NCBI GenBank assembly: GCA_030040335.1
Contig: JASHTX010000038.1
Location: 1 to 6,915 of the forward strand
From: Microcaldota archaeon
GTDB lineage: Archaea; Micrarchaeota; Micrarchaeia; Micrarchaeales; CABMGC01
Direction: 5' to 3'
DNA length: 6,915 nucleotides
Every line of letters begins with the position of its first letter. The first letter of the stretch is position 1. The position numbers were made by a program, and so were the translations under genes. Below are positions 1 to 5,870 of this stretch, piece after piece. The notes below the pieces were generated by a model, which worked only from the letters and a program-made list of their open reading frames with translations, ran no database searches and was not told the origin of the DNA.

Positions 1-19
1 ACCTAAGCGTTATGCTGCT

Positions 20-27
20 TTTATATA
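20..27 (+). promoter_or_regulatory. TATA box of the DUF929-VKOR operon
   Basis: The octamer TTTATATA matches the archaeal TATA-box consensus exactly. Its centre lies about 32 bases before the GTG at 56. With the usual 25-base spacing from box to transcription start, RNA would begin near 48-50, giving a leader of only 6-8 bases. That fits the absence of a Shine-Dalgarno motif before the GTG, so the first gene is probably translated from a nearly leaderless transcript. The box is seen directly; the start point is inferred. Confidence 0.6.
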
Positions 28-55
28 CCTTAATGCAGTATCTTACCTGAGTTCT

Positions 56-862
56 GTGGAGAAGAGATACCTTTACTTGCTAGTGTTGCTGATAATAGTA
101 GTTGTCGCCGCTTTTCTGATACTGAGCTCTGGCGGAGGATCGAGCGGCGGCTCGAGCAAACTCGCCGCATACGACGGACAGCCTGTCCCGCAGTCGCTGC
201 TTGAAGAGATGCGCGTGCCTAACAGCGTCAGTGACGTGATAGGCCTGGGGCTGGCCGGCAACATACCGCACAAGGTCAACGCAACTGAGCTTACGCTCAA
301 CGGCAAACCCGAAATCCTTTACATAGGCGCCGAGTACTGCCCATACTGTGCAATGGAGAGGTGGGGCCTCGTAATCGCGCTGATGAGGTTCGGAAACCTC
401 AGCAACATGGAGTACATGACCAGCAGCCACACAGACGTGGCCGCCGACACGCCGACTTTCACGTTCCTGAACGCCACGTACACAAGCAACTACATTTCAT
501 TGGTGACGCGCGAGACGCTGGGCAACAAGCCGGTGAACGGTTCCTATCCGCCGCTCCAGCAGCTGAACTCATCGCAGACTACAATACTGCAGACCTACAA
601 CCCCGAGGGCTCCATACCATTTGTCGACTTTGCCAATGAGAGCGTAATGATCGGCGCAAACTACAACGACCCTACCATACTTGACACCATGAACTGGAGC
701 CAGATCGCGGGCTCTCTTACCAACACCTCCTCTGTCCAGTCTGGGGCGATAGTCGGAGAGGCAGACCTCCTCACCGCGCAGATATGCGAAGTCGACGGAA
801 ACATGCCGCAGAATGTGTGCGGGCAGAGCTATGTCTCTAGCATAGAGGCCCAGTCAAGCTGA
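56..862 (+). CDS. DUF929 family secreted thioredoxin-fold protein with CPYC motif
   Basis: A 268-aa protein, probably an extracytoplasmic thiol-disulfide oxidoreductase. Residues 5-23 form one hydrophobic segment (signal anchor), followed by a Gly/Ser-rich linker at about 25-34. The thioredoxin-like domain has C95-P-Y-C98 in the context GAEYCPYCAMERW, the DUF929 signature, and a likely cis-proline at P188 in GSIPFVDF. Two further cysteines, C244 and C255, could form a structural disulfide. The GTG at 56 is the only start available: the frame is open to the left edge but holds no ATG, GTG or TTG. VKOR follows after 7 bases, so this is the likely thiol partner of that enzyme, a DsbA-like role that is inferred. 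Residues 159-268 contain no Lys, Arg or His, and eight N-X-S/T sequons are present, as suits a protein exposed outside the cell. The family call is firm; the exact reaction is not known. Confidence 0.85.
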   Translation: MEKRYLYLLVLLIIVVVAAFLILSSGGGSSGGSSKLAAYDGQPVPQSLLEEMRVPNSVSDVIGLGLAGNIPHKVNATELTLNGKPEILYIGAEYCPYCAMERWGLVIALMRFGNLSNMEYMTSSHTDVAADTPTFTFLNATYTSNYISLVTRETLGNKPVNGSYPPLQQLNSSQTTILQTYNPEGSIPFVDFANESVMIGANYNDPTILDTMNWSQIAGSLTNTSSVQSGAIVGEADLLTAQICEVDGNMPQNVCGQSYVSSIEAQSS

Positions 863-869
863 AGCGCGT

Positions 870-1277
870 GTGAGCATGCTCGACAAACGCCTTGAGACTG
901 CAAGGATTGTCATCGCGGTCATAGGTCTCCTGATCTCCATCTATCTTGCAACATACTCGAGCCTGAACATACCCCTTTACTGCTCGAACAGCGGGGTTGT
1001 AAACTGCGAGAGAGTGCTGACAAGCATTTACTCAACGACGTTCGGCATCCCTAACTCTTATTGGGGCATCGCTTTCTTTGTCGCCGTGATTGTTCTCATT
1101 TACCTTAAGAAACCGATTCTCCTCTTCCTGCTGAGCGGGGTAGGAGTTGGTTTTGTGGTATACTTCATTTATCTGGAGTATACCATTGGCAGCATATGCA
1201 TATACTGCACCGGCGTGCACATAATAACCGCCGCGCTCTTCCTGATCTCGCTTGTAGAGATGAGAGACGTACACTAA
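870..1277 (+). CDS. Vitamin K epoxide reductase (VKOR) family membrane protein
   Basis: A 135-aa integral membrane protein with four hydrophobic segments (about 11-30, 64-79, 83-102, 109-128), the usual size of a stand-alone prokaryotic VKOR. All expected redox residues are visible: loop cysteines C38 and C46, the conserved S52 in the loop, and the active-site pair C110-I-Y-C113, followed by H117. In bacteria and archaea VKOR homologues do the job of DsbB: they take electrons from a periplasmic or extracellular thiol oxidase and pass them to membrane quinone, allowing disulfide formation in exported proteins. Placement 7 bases after the thioredoxin-fold DUF929 gene implies co-transcription and a shared pathway. 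The start could be GTG 870 or the in-frame ATG at 876; the bases GTGTGA just before the latter are a weak Shine-Dalgarno-like match, so the shorter 133-aa form is quite possible. The 3' end overlaps the facing glycosyltransferase gene by 4 bases. Confidence 0.88.
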   Translation: MSMLDKRLETARIVIAVIGLLISIYLATYSSLNIPLYCSNSGVVNCERVLTSIYSTTFGIPNSYWGIAFFVAVIVLIYLKKPILLFLLSGVGVGFVVYFIYLEYTIGSICIYCTGVHIITAALFLISLVEMRDVH

Positions 1278-1975
1278 GAAACCGACCTTTTGCTCACCAT
1301 CTTTATCACAAGGAGCGCGCCCGCCCGAAGTCCCCAGATAAACTTTATCCTGGCGAGCTTGGAGCGCCCGAATTCTCGCGGGTAGTATTTTATGTCCACC
1401 TCTCCTATCCTGTACTTCCTCTTTGCCAGTTCTATCGCGAAGAATGCAATGCCGGTCCTGTAGTAATCAACCTTTTTTATCGACTCATAGACCTTCCTTT
1501 TTGTTACGAAAAGGCCCGTGAGCACGTCGTGCACGCTGACGCCGTAGAGGAGGCTGTATATCGTGCTTATCGCCTTGTTCCCAAACTCAATGTAGGAGCT
1601 CATCGACCCCTCTTGCAGGCCACGCATCCTGTTTCCAAGGACAAAATCCGCTTGCCCTGACTCCACAAGTTTGACGCCCTTTGCTATTCCAGCCGTCTCG
1701 TGGGTTGCGTCAGCGTCAGTGGTTGCGAGTATGTCGCCGTGCGCAATTTCGAAGCCCTTCTTTATCGCCCATTCGACGCTCCTGACCCGCTGGTAGACGA
1801 CTCTGACTCCCATCTTCCTCAATTTCGAAAAGTACTCAGGGCTGCCGCGCGCCACAGCAATTATCTCAGTATCTCTGCCGACGCTTGCGTAAATCTCTTT
1901 CACAACCTTGAATATTGACTTTTCCTCGAGAGTGGGTAAGACGACAGTAACTTTAGGCCTCACTGGAATTACCAA
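1274..1975 (-). CDS. GT2 family glycosyltransferase, dolichol-phosphate sugar synthase-like
   Basis: A 233-aa GT-A fold enzyme expected to move a sugar from a nucleotide-sugar donor to a polyprenyl (dolichol) phosphate at the inner face of the membrane. Visible motifs are VVLPTLEE at 11-18, the metal-binding D87-A-D89 in ATTDADATH, GNR at 114-116, DVLTGLFVTKRKV at 150-162, and YPREFGRSKL at 198-207, which matches the R-x-x-G-x-SKL motif of DPM1-like enzymes. There is no C-terminal membrane domain; only a hydrophobic stretch at about 212-226 may contact the membrane. One oddity is that the usual G-K-G after the second strand is replaced by RSVEW (residues 65-69). The first possible start is TTG at 1975, but GTG at 1963 sits just before the first beta strand and better suits a TATA-like element at 1995-2003, giving a 229-aa product. 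Donor sugar and acceptor are not determined by the sequence. Confidence 0.8.
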   Translation of the reverse strand: MVIPVRPKVTVVLPTLEEKSIFKVVKEIYASVGRDTEIIAVARGSPEYFSKLRKMGVRVVYQRVRSVEWAIKKGFEIAHGDILATTDADATHETAGIAKGVKLVESGQADFVLGNRMRGLQEGSMSSYIEFGNKAISTIYSLLYGVSVHDVLTGLFVTKRKVYESIKKVDYYRTGIAFFAIELAKRKYRIGEVDIKYYPREFGRSKLARIKFIWGLRAGALLVIKMVSKRSVS

Positions 1976-1994
1976 GCATATATGGGTAATAGGG

Positions 1995-2003
1995 TTTTTA
2001 ATT
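1995..2003 (-). promoter_or_regulatory. Candidate TATA element for the glycosyltransferase gene
   Basis: Read on the minus strand, AATTAAAAA is an A/T block inside the 71-base gap between the divergent glycosyltransferase and aldo/keto reductase genes. A transcription start about 25 bases on would fall near 1972, leaving a leader of about 10 bases to the GTG at 1963. The palindrome CATATATG at 1977-1984 is also TATA-like. On the minus strand it lies too close to the starts, but on the plus strand it could drive the reductase with a leader of about 40 bases. Both assignments are inference from spacing. Confidence 0.3.
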
Positions 2004-2039
2004 GATGCTTCTCCTTGGAAAAGGTTAAGATTCTTCTAC

Positions 2040-2044
2040 GAGGA
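2040..2044 (+). promoter_or_regulatory. Shine-Dalgarno-like GAGGA that bears on the aldo/keto reductase start
   Basis: GAGGA is the only clear purine-rich ribosome-binding motif before this gene. It is only 2 bases from the ATG at 2047 but 8 bases from the in-frame GTG at 2053. If the motif is used, the GTG is the better-spaced start. Confidence 0.35.
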
Positions 2045-2046
2045 AT

Positions 2047-2859
2047 ATGAATGTGGAACGCAAACAGTTGGGCAAGACAAAAGAAACGATAACAGAGCTG
2101 GGACTCGGCAGCTGGAAGCTTGGCTCTGAAATTGAAGCCGAAGCCCTGAATCTCGATTTTGGTTTCGACTCAGGCATAAACTTTGTTGACACCGCAGAAA
2201 TGTATGGCACCGAACCCATAGTCGGAAGGGCGGTAAAGGACAGGGCCGATATTTTCGTTGCAACCAAGGTCTCTCCGACGCATTTCCGCTATGACGATGT
2301 CATAAGGTCGTGCGACGCAAGCCTGCAAAGGCTCGGAGTGAAGACGATAGACCTCTATCAGCTGCACTGGCCCAACGCCACAGTGCCCATAAAGGAGACA
2401 ATGCGGGCCATGGAAAAGTTAGTCAAGGACGGCAAAGTGAGGCATATAGGAGTGAGCAACTTCTCGGTTGGCGAGGTTCGTGAAGCCCAGGGCGCCCTCT
2501 CCTCGAACGAGATAGTGTCCAATCAGGTCGAGTATAACGTCCTTGTGCGGGACGTTGAAAAGGAGCTGCTCGACTTCTGCAAGAATGAGAAGATCACGAT
2601 AATCGCCTACAGCCCTCTGGCTCGCGGAATGTTCTTCAATAAAAAATACTCCAAATTGCTAATGCAGCTTGAGAAGATAGGCCAGAAGTACCATAAGAAC
2701 CCGGCTCAGGTTGCGCTAAACTGGCTGACCTCCCACGAGGGCGTTGTTGCGATACCCAAGGCAAGCTCCAGGGAGCATGTCAAGGAAATTGTCGATGCAA
2801 GCGGCTGGAGGCTAAGCAAGGAAGACATTGCTTCGATAAACACTTTTTTATTGGAATAA
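2047..2859 (+). CDS. Aldo/keto reductase, NAD(P)H-dependent
   Basis: A 270-aa cytoplasmic TIM-barrel oxidoreductase that reduces aldehydes or ketones with NAD(P)H. The whole catalytic tetrad is present: D48 and Y53 in NFVDTAEMYG, K74 in FVATKV, and H107 in LYQLHWP. Further family signatures are GVSNFS (135-140), NQVEYN (159-164), AYSPLARG (187-194) and IPKASSREHVKE (236-247), the last being the cofactor phosphate/adenine-binding loop. The length is slightly below the usual 280-330 because loops after the barrel are short. The ATG at 2047 gives the full frame; GTG 2053 is possible given the position of GAGGA. The gene stands alone, divergent from the glycosyltransferase and facing the spermidine-synthase-like gene, so context does not suggest a substrate. 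A T6 run at 2844-2849, just inside the end of the gene, could help termination. The family call is firm; the substrate is unknown. Confidence 0.93.
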   Translation: MNVERKQLGKTKETITELGLGSWKLGSEIEAEALNLDFGFDSGINFVDTAEMYGTEPIVGRAVKDRADIFVATKVSPTHFRYDDVIRSCDASLQRLGVKTIDLYQLHWPNATVPIKETMRAMEKLVKDGKVRHIGVSNFSVGEVREAQGALSSNEIVSNQVEYNVLVRDVEKELLDFCKNEKITIIAYSPLARGMFFNKKYSKLLMQLEKIGQKYHKNPAQVALNWLTSHEGVVAIPKASSREHVKEIVDASGWRLSKEDIASINTFLLE

Positions 2860-2963
2860 GTAGGCGGCCGCTCTCGGCAATTGCGGGACCACTGATTAAA
2901 AACTCGCAGCTGGCTGCCCGAATACTGACCTGGCTAGGCGGTGGCGACAGGACACGGCATTGA
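2860..2963. other. Spacer between two converging genes
   Basis: This 104-base gap separates the ends of the aldo/keto reductase and the spermidine-synthase-like gene. It contains the GC palindrome GCGGCCGC and an A5 run at 2898-2902 that, on the minus strand, reads as a T5 run and could serve as a U-rich archaeal terminator for the reverse gene. I see no tRNA fold, no C/D-box motif pair and no credible small reading frame. Confidence 0.35.
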
Positions 2964-3707
2964 CTAAAGCTGCTTCATCTCCTCGTAGTTCTTGAAAAGG
3001 AAGGAGTTGTCCTCGCTCTTTTTCATGCTCTGGTTTATCCTTTGCAGCATATCGTATTTGCCCATCTTCTTGGAGCAGACTATGATCGCATTGCCCTCGG
3101 TTAGGGCGGTGTTCAACCTGAAGACCAAGAACCTTCCTTTGAGCTTTGCAGCATATTCATAGAAGGTCATCATCCCCATGAAGCCTGTCACGTAGTTTAT
3201 CGCCAGTATCCCGTTTTCAGACAGGGAATTGTAAACGTCATCTATGAACTGCTTTTCCATAAACTGCTGCGGAATCCTTGCTGACACATACGCGTCTAGG
3301 ACCACCATATCGTATTTCTTATCCGTCTTCCTCACGTACTCCGCCCCGTCGCCTATCATCGCATTGATTCTAGTCTTCGGCACAAAGCCCTTGAAGATCT
3401 CAAGCGCCCTGTTGCTTACGTCAAGCGCGTCGATCTTGACCCTGCCCTGCAGTAGCGTTTCCAGCTGGAATCCAACTGTACCGCCTCCCAGCCCTATTAT
3501 GAGGACCCTTGGGTTGTTGAAGAGATACGCCAGCGGCGTGAAATAGTCCCAGTATTCCTGCGTATAGAGGCTTCCGCTCTTCAGCTTGGAGTAGGTTATG
3601 CCCCCGTACTTGAGCACCTTCTCATACCCCCTATCCTCGATTCTGAATGAATTGTCATCGACTTTATCGTCTTCTGCCTTTCTTTTGAAAATGTCAAAAA
3701 GCGACAT
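2964..3707 (-). CDS. Spermidine synthase-fold protein (Rossmann SAM-binding), substrate uncertain
   Basis: A Rossmann-fold protein of the spermidine-synthase/methyltransferase superfamily, 247 aa from the ATG at 3707 (numbering below counts from the TTG at 3716, 250 aa). The cofactor loop is IIGLGGGT at 73-80, D99 ends the second strand, GDG lies at 122-124, and VVLDAY at 138-143 holds D141, equivalent to the first Asp of the catalytic motif. True aminopropyltransferases have D-x-x-D-P; here the second Asp position is V144, and no clear YHE motif is seen near residues 50-60. Polyamine synthesis is therefore doubtful, and a methyltransferase or other nucleoside-cofactor role is possible. The ATG is preferred because the TTG lies inside an AT-rich TATA-like block and the ATG is a few bases after the start predicted from a second element at 3731-3743. 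No neighbouring gene belongs to polyamine metabolism. Confidence 0.75.
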   Translation of the reverse strand: MSLFDIFKRKAEDDKVDDNSFRIEDRGYEKVLKYGGITYSKLKSGSLYTQEYWDYFTPLAYLFNNPRVLIIGLGGGTVGFQLETLLQGRVKIDALDVSNRALEIFKGFVPKTRINAMIGDGAEYVRKTDKKYDMVVLDAYVSARIPQQFMEKQFIDDVYNSLSENGILAINYVTGFMGMMTFYEYAAKLKGRFLVFRLNTALTEGNAIIVCSKKMGKYDMLQRINQSMKKSEDNSFLFKNYEEMKQL

Positions 3708-3730
3708 GCGGCCCAATATAAAGGGGCAGT

Positions 3731-3743
3731 TTATGCTTAAATT
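3731..3743 (-). promoter_or_regulatory. Candidate TATA region for the spermidine-synthase-like gene
   Basis: On the minus strand AATTTAAGCATAA lies about 30 bases before the ATG at 3707, so transcription would begin near 3713 with a leader of about 6 bases. A better consensus match, TTTATATT at 3715-3722, is too close: its predicted start would be inside the gene. This is a spacing-based guess. Confidence 0.3.
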
Positions 3744-3784
3744 GGTATCTGGCTCAATGCGAGATACGAATTACAAGTAAACTG

Positions 3785-3792
3785 ATAAATAC
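3785..3792 (+). promoter_or_regulatory. TATA-like box before the first TFB-like gene
   Basis: ATAAATAC is centred about 33 bases before the ATG at 3821, so a start near 3813 and a leader of about 8 bases are expected. The bases between box and start codon (3794-3816) are almost all A with a few C and G, and should melt easily during initiation. There is no strong Shine-Dalgarno motif. Confidence 0.45.
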
Positions 3793-3820
3793 ATCAAAAA
3801 ACAAACAAAAAGAGAATGCG

Positions 3821-4816
3821 ATGCCTGCAAAAACATTAAAACGCAGCCGTGCCGGGAGCCGCAAGGATGAGCTTGAGCCTGGCACAAAAAGAGGCTCTGA
3901 AAGCATTCTGGATGCAGATGTTAGGTCGCATGCCAAGGCGCTTGCAGCGCAGGTGCTTAAGGAATGGCGCACCGGCGTTAAAAAGCAAGTGGATGAACTT
4001 ATCGAACATCTAAATGACAATTCCGCAGGCAAGGCACGCCCAGATTTGGCGATCTTCTTCTCGAAAGAATTCGAAAATGTGGGCTTTAGCAGCGAACCAA
4101 TCCCGGAAAAGAGCCGTATCAAGCTACAACTGACTTACCATATGGACCGAAGCGAGATCGCCATACAGGCCTATAGCGTCAGCGGGATCGTTTCTCTGAC
4201 AGCCGAGAGGTTCAAAGGAACAATCCTCGCCCCTGCCACGCTCAGCACTGATGGTAGGCTAAGGAAGGAAATTCTGATCGATACGATATTGAAGGAAAGC
4301 GCCATAGTTGCAGTCACTTCAGTCCTCGAATCCAATTTCGGAACAAAGGTGGTCAAAGAGGATCCAGAAGTGCTCAGAGCCAAAACCGCGAGTAAACCTG
4401 GCAAGATAAAATCCTATGATTATGTAGCCAGCGTTCTCTTCAACATTCCATCATCGCTGCTGGTAAGCTTCCAGTTGGAAGAGGTGCATCCGGAAACCCT
4501 AATATCCACTGCAATAAAACTGCCCGGTATGTCGAAAGCCAAAATCGACAGGGCGTTTGAGATTTACAGAGCTGCGATTAACGACGCTAGCCTGACGCAA
4601 CTTGAAGACCAGGTCCTCATAGCCGCCGGAGCGCTTGGATGGGCGATGATCGAGGACTACAACGCCAAGCACGGCACGCTCGCAGCCCTGAAAAGGATAG
4701 ACCTTGAAAATGTAGCCGCACATTTCGGTAAGCCCGCTGCAAAGATACAATATACGGAGAGGAGGCTCGAGTCAGATTTTCCTGAGCTAAAGAGGCCACG
4801 CTCTACGAAAACCTGA
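3821..4816 (+). CDS. Divergent TFB-like (cyclin-fold) protein, paralogue 1
   Basis: A 331-aa soluble protein with no cysteine, signal peptide or membrane segment. The N-terminus (1-28) is basic and probably disordered; residues 31-65 look like a long amphipathic helix, 99-119 a beta pair, and 164-181 carry a conserved SNFG motif (171-174) shared with the next gene. The C-terminal part (about 197-322) resembles a TFIIB cyclin repeat: an A-rich helix at 265-277 (VLIAAGALGWAMI), then an HTH-like unit at 293-317, IDLENVAAHFGKPAAKI followed by YTERRLE, close in pattern to the IAEVTGVSEVTIRNRYKEL end of archaeal TFB. The zinc ribbon and B-reader of real TFB are missing, so it should not replace TFB in initiation; DNA or polymerase binding is an inference. 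It has its own TATA-like box and lies 46 bases before its paralogue. It could instead be an unrelated helical protein; the function is unknown. Confidence 0.8.
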   Translation: MPAKTLKRSRAGSRKDELEPGTKRGSESILDADVRSHAKALAAQVLKEWRTGVKKQVDELIEHLNDNSAGKARPDLAIFFSKEFENVGFSSEPIPEKSRIKLQLTYHMDRSEIAIQAYSVSGIVSLTAERFKGTILAPATLSTDGRLRKEILIDTILKESAIVAVTSVLESNFGTKVVKEDPEVLRAKTASKPGKIKSYDYVASVLFNIPSSLLVSFQLEEVHPETLISTAIKLPGMSKAKIDRAFEIYRAAINDASLTQLEDQVLIAAGALGWAMIEDYNAKHGTLAALKRIDLENVAAHFGKPAAKIQYTERRLESDFPELKRPRSTKT

Positions 4817-4822
4817 GAAAAG

Positions 4823-4831
4823 AATAAAAAA
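4823..4831 (+). promoter_or_regulatory. TATA-like element between the two TFB-like genes
   Basis: AATAAAAAA lies in the 46-base gap, centred about 36 bases before the ATG at 4863. A start near 4852 would give a leader of about 10 bases. The second paralogue may thus have its own promoter in addition to any read-through from the first. Confidence 0.35.
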
Positions 4832-4862
4832 GCCCAGGAAACAGTAGGTTCGGGGAAGAAAG

Positions 4863-5870
4863 ATGACTGCAAAAGAGGTTAGGGCCGGCGATGCCGAACG
4901 GCTCGGCAATGCATACGGAGTAAGGCCAGTCAACTACGGTGCCAAAGGGTTACAAAGGGACATCTCTGCTCAAGTGGACGCGCTCGCAGATCAGATAAAG
5001 GTCAGGTGGAATCAACTGGCCGCAGAAAACGTCCAGTCCTTGCGCAGAAAGGTCGAGAACCCGAGGGTGCCTTTGACGCAGCCTGGTGATGAACTCTTCA
5101 GGATGATGGCAACCACCGCAGGAGGCACGGCAACACGGCTTGAAGGGCTTGGCAGGTTCATAGGAGATCAAGCTGCGCTGATCAGTTTTGCCAAACTCCG
5201 TCGTGACTCTGGTTACATCAAAGTGACTTTGACGTACCAAGAAGCATCCGCAGAAGTCATTATGCCCACGGCTGCCAACCAGGCAAAGGTTGTTTTCATG
5301 GCAGAAAAATATCTGCCTTCGTACAATAAGCGAGAAGTCTCGACGGCCAGCATGGGTAGGCACGCAATGAATGCAATGCTGAAAGGCACGGGACCCGAAG
5401 CAGTTGGGGATGTCCTGAGATCGAATTTCGGCAAAGGGTTCAGGTCCGAGGACAATACCGGGGTAGTACTGTATGAGATTGAGACTAAGGCCATTGATAA
5501 AATCGGGATAAAGCATACCGATATCAGTTATCTCTTTGAGATGGCACCGAAAATGCTGGGCGTAAGCGCTGCAAGCTCAGAAATGGGGCTAGACATCTTT
5601 GATCATCTCTGCCGCATCGAACCATTTAAATCAAGAGGCAAAGGAACCCTGGCTGCCGCCTCCCTCATCACGGCGATTCGCTTCCAGAACGACGAGAATG
5701 CAAAGGGCATGAAAAATATTCCCAGCACCCGGAAGATTGCAAGAATGTCTTCATATTTCAGGGCCCAACCGAGGCTGGCAAAGAGACTGGCCATGGAGGC
5801 ACAGAGATATCTTGAAGAAATGGGCAGCAGCTATTCTGCGTCTTCGGCTTCGCCTTCCTCAAGTATCTGA
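4863..5870 (+). CDS. Divergent TFB-like (cyclin-fold) protein, paralogue 2
   Basis: A 335-aa soluble protein related to the gene just upstream. The two align at three places: the helix D33-x6-ALA-x-Q44-x4-W49 (same residue numbers in both), the beta segment IKVTLTY at 119-125 (IKLQLTY at 100-106 in paralogue 1), and AVGDVLRSNFG at 180-190 with ED at 196-197, where 10 of 18 residues match paralogue 1. The C-terminus (about 212-320) again suggests a TFIIB cyclin repeat: LDIFDHLCRIEPF, then KGTLAAASLITAIRF (260-274, like the A-rich helix of TFB), then STRKIARMSSYFRAQPRLAK (288-307, in the place of the recognition helix). There is only one cysteine (C250), so no zinc ribbon. The tail from 322 is Ser-rich and its last 40 bases lie antisense to the next gene. 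A DNA- or polymerase-binding role is inferred; no experimentally known family is recognised. Confidence 0.8.
   Translation: MTAKEVRAGDAERLGNAYGVRPVNYGAKGLQRDISAQVDALADQIKVRWNQLAAENVQSLRRKVENPRVPLTQPGDELFRMMATTAGGTATRLEGLGRFIGDQAALISFAKLRRDSGYIKVTLTYQEASAEVIMPTAANQAKVVFMAEKYLPSYNKREVSTASMGRHAMNAMLKGTGPEAVGDVLRSNFGKGFRSEDNTGVVLYEIETKAIDKIGIKHTDISYLFEMAPKMLGVSAASSEMGLDIFDHLCRIEPFKSRGKGTLAAASLITAIRFQNDENAKGMKNIPSTRKIARMSSYFRAQPRLAKRLAMEAQRYLEEMGSSYSASSASPSSSI

Noticed and set aside
1196..1660. A 154-codon plus-strand frame over the VKOR end and the glycosyltransferase
   Set aside because: The same bases encode VKOR's CxxC region and the conserved glycosyltransferase C-terminus in other frames; the product is Arg/His-rich and matches nothing.
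2860..2963. A possible small RNA or tRNA in the spacer after the aldo/keto reductase
   Set aside because: Short self-complementary bits such as GCGGCCGC and CAGCTG are present, but I found no cloverleaf, no T-loop motif and no C/D box pair.
2964..3707. Calling the reverse gene spermidine synthase (speE)
   Set aside because: The second catalytic Asp is missing and no polyamine gene is nearby, so only the fold can be stated.
4950..5516. A 188-codon open frame on the minus strand inside the second TFB-like gene
   Set aside because: It lies wholly within a well-supported gene, its product has no recognisable domain and an odd composition rich in Cys, His and Arg, and no promoter-like element precedes it. 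It is an antisense shadow.
3821..5870. Calling either paralogue a full TFB (transcription initiation factor IIB)
   Set aside because: There is no zinc ribbon (zero and one cysteine), no B-reader segment and only one repeat-like region in each protein.
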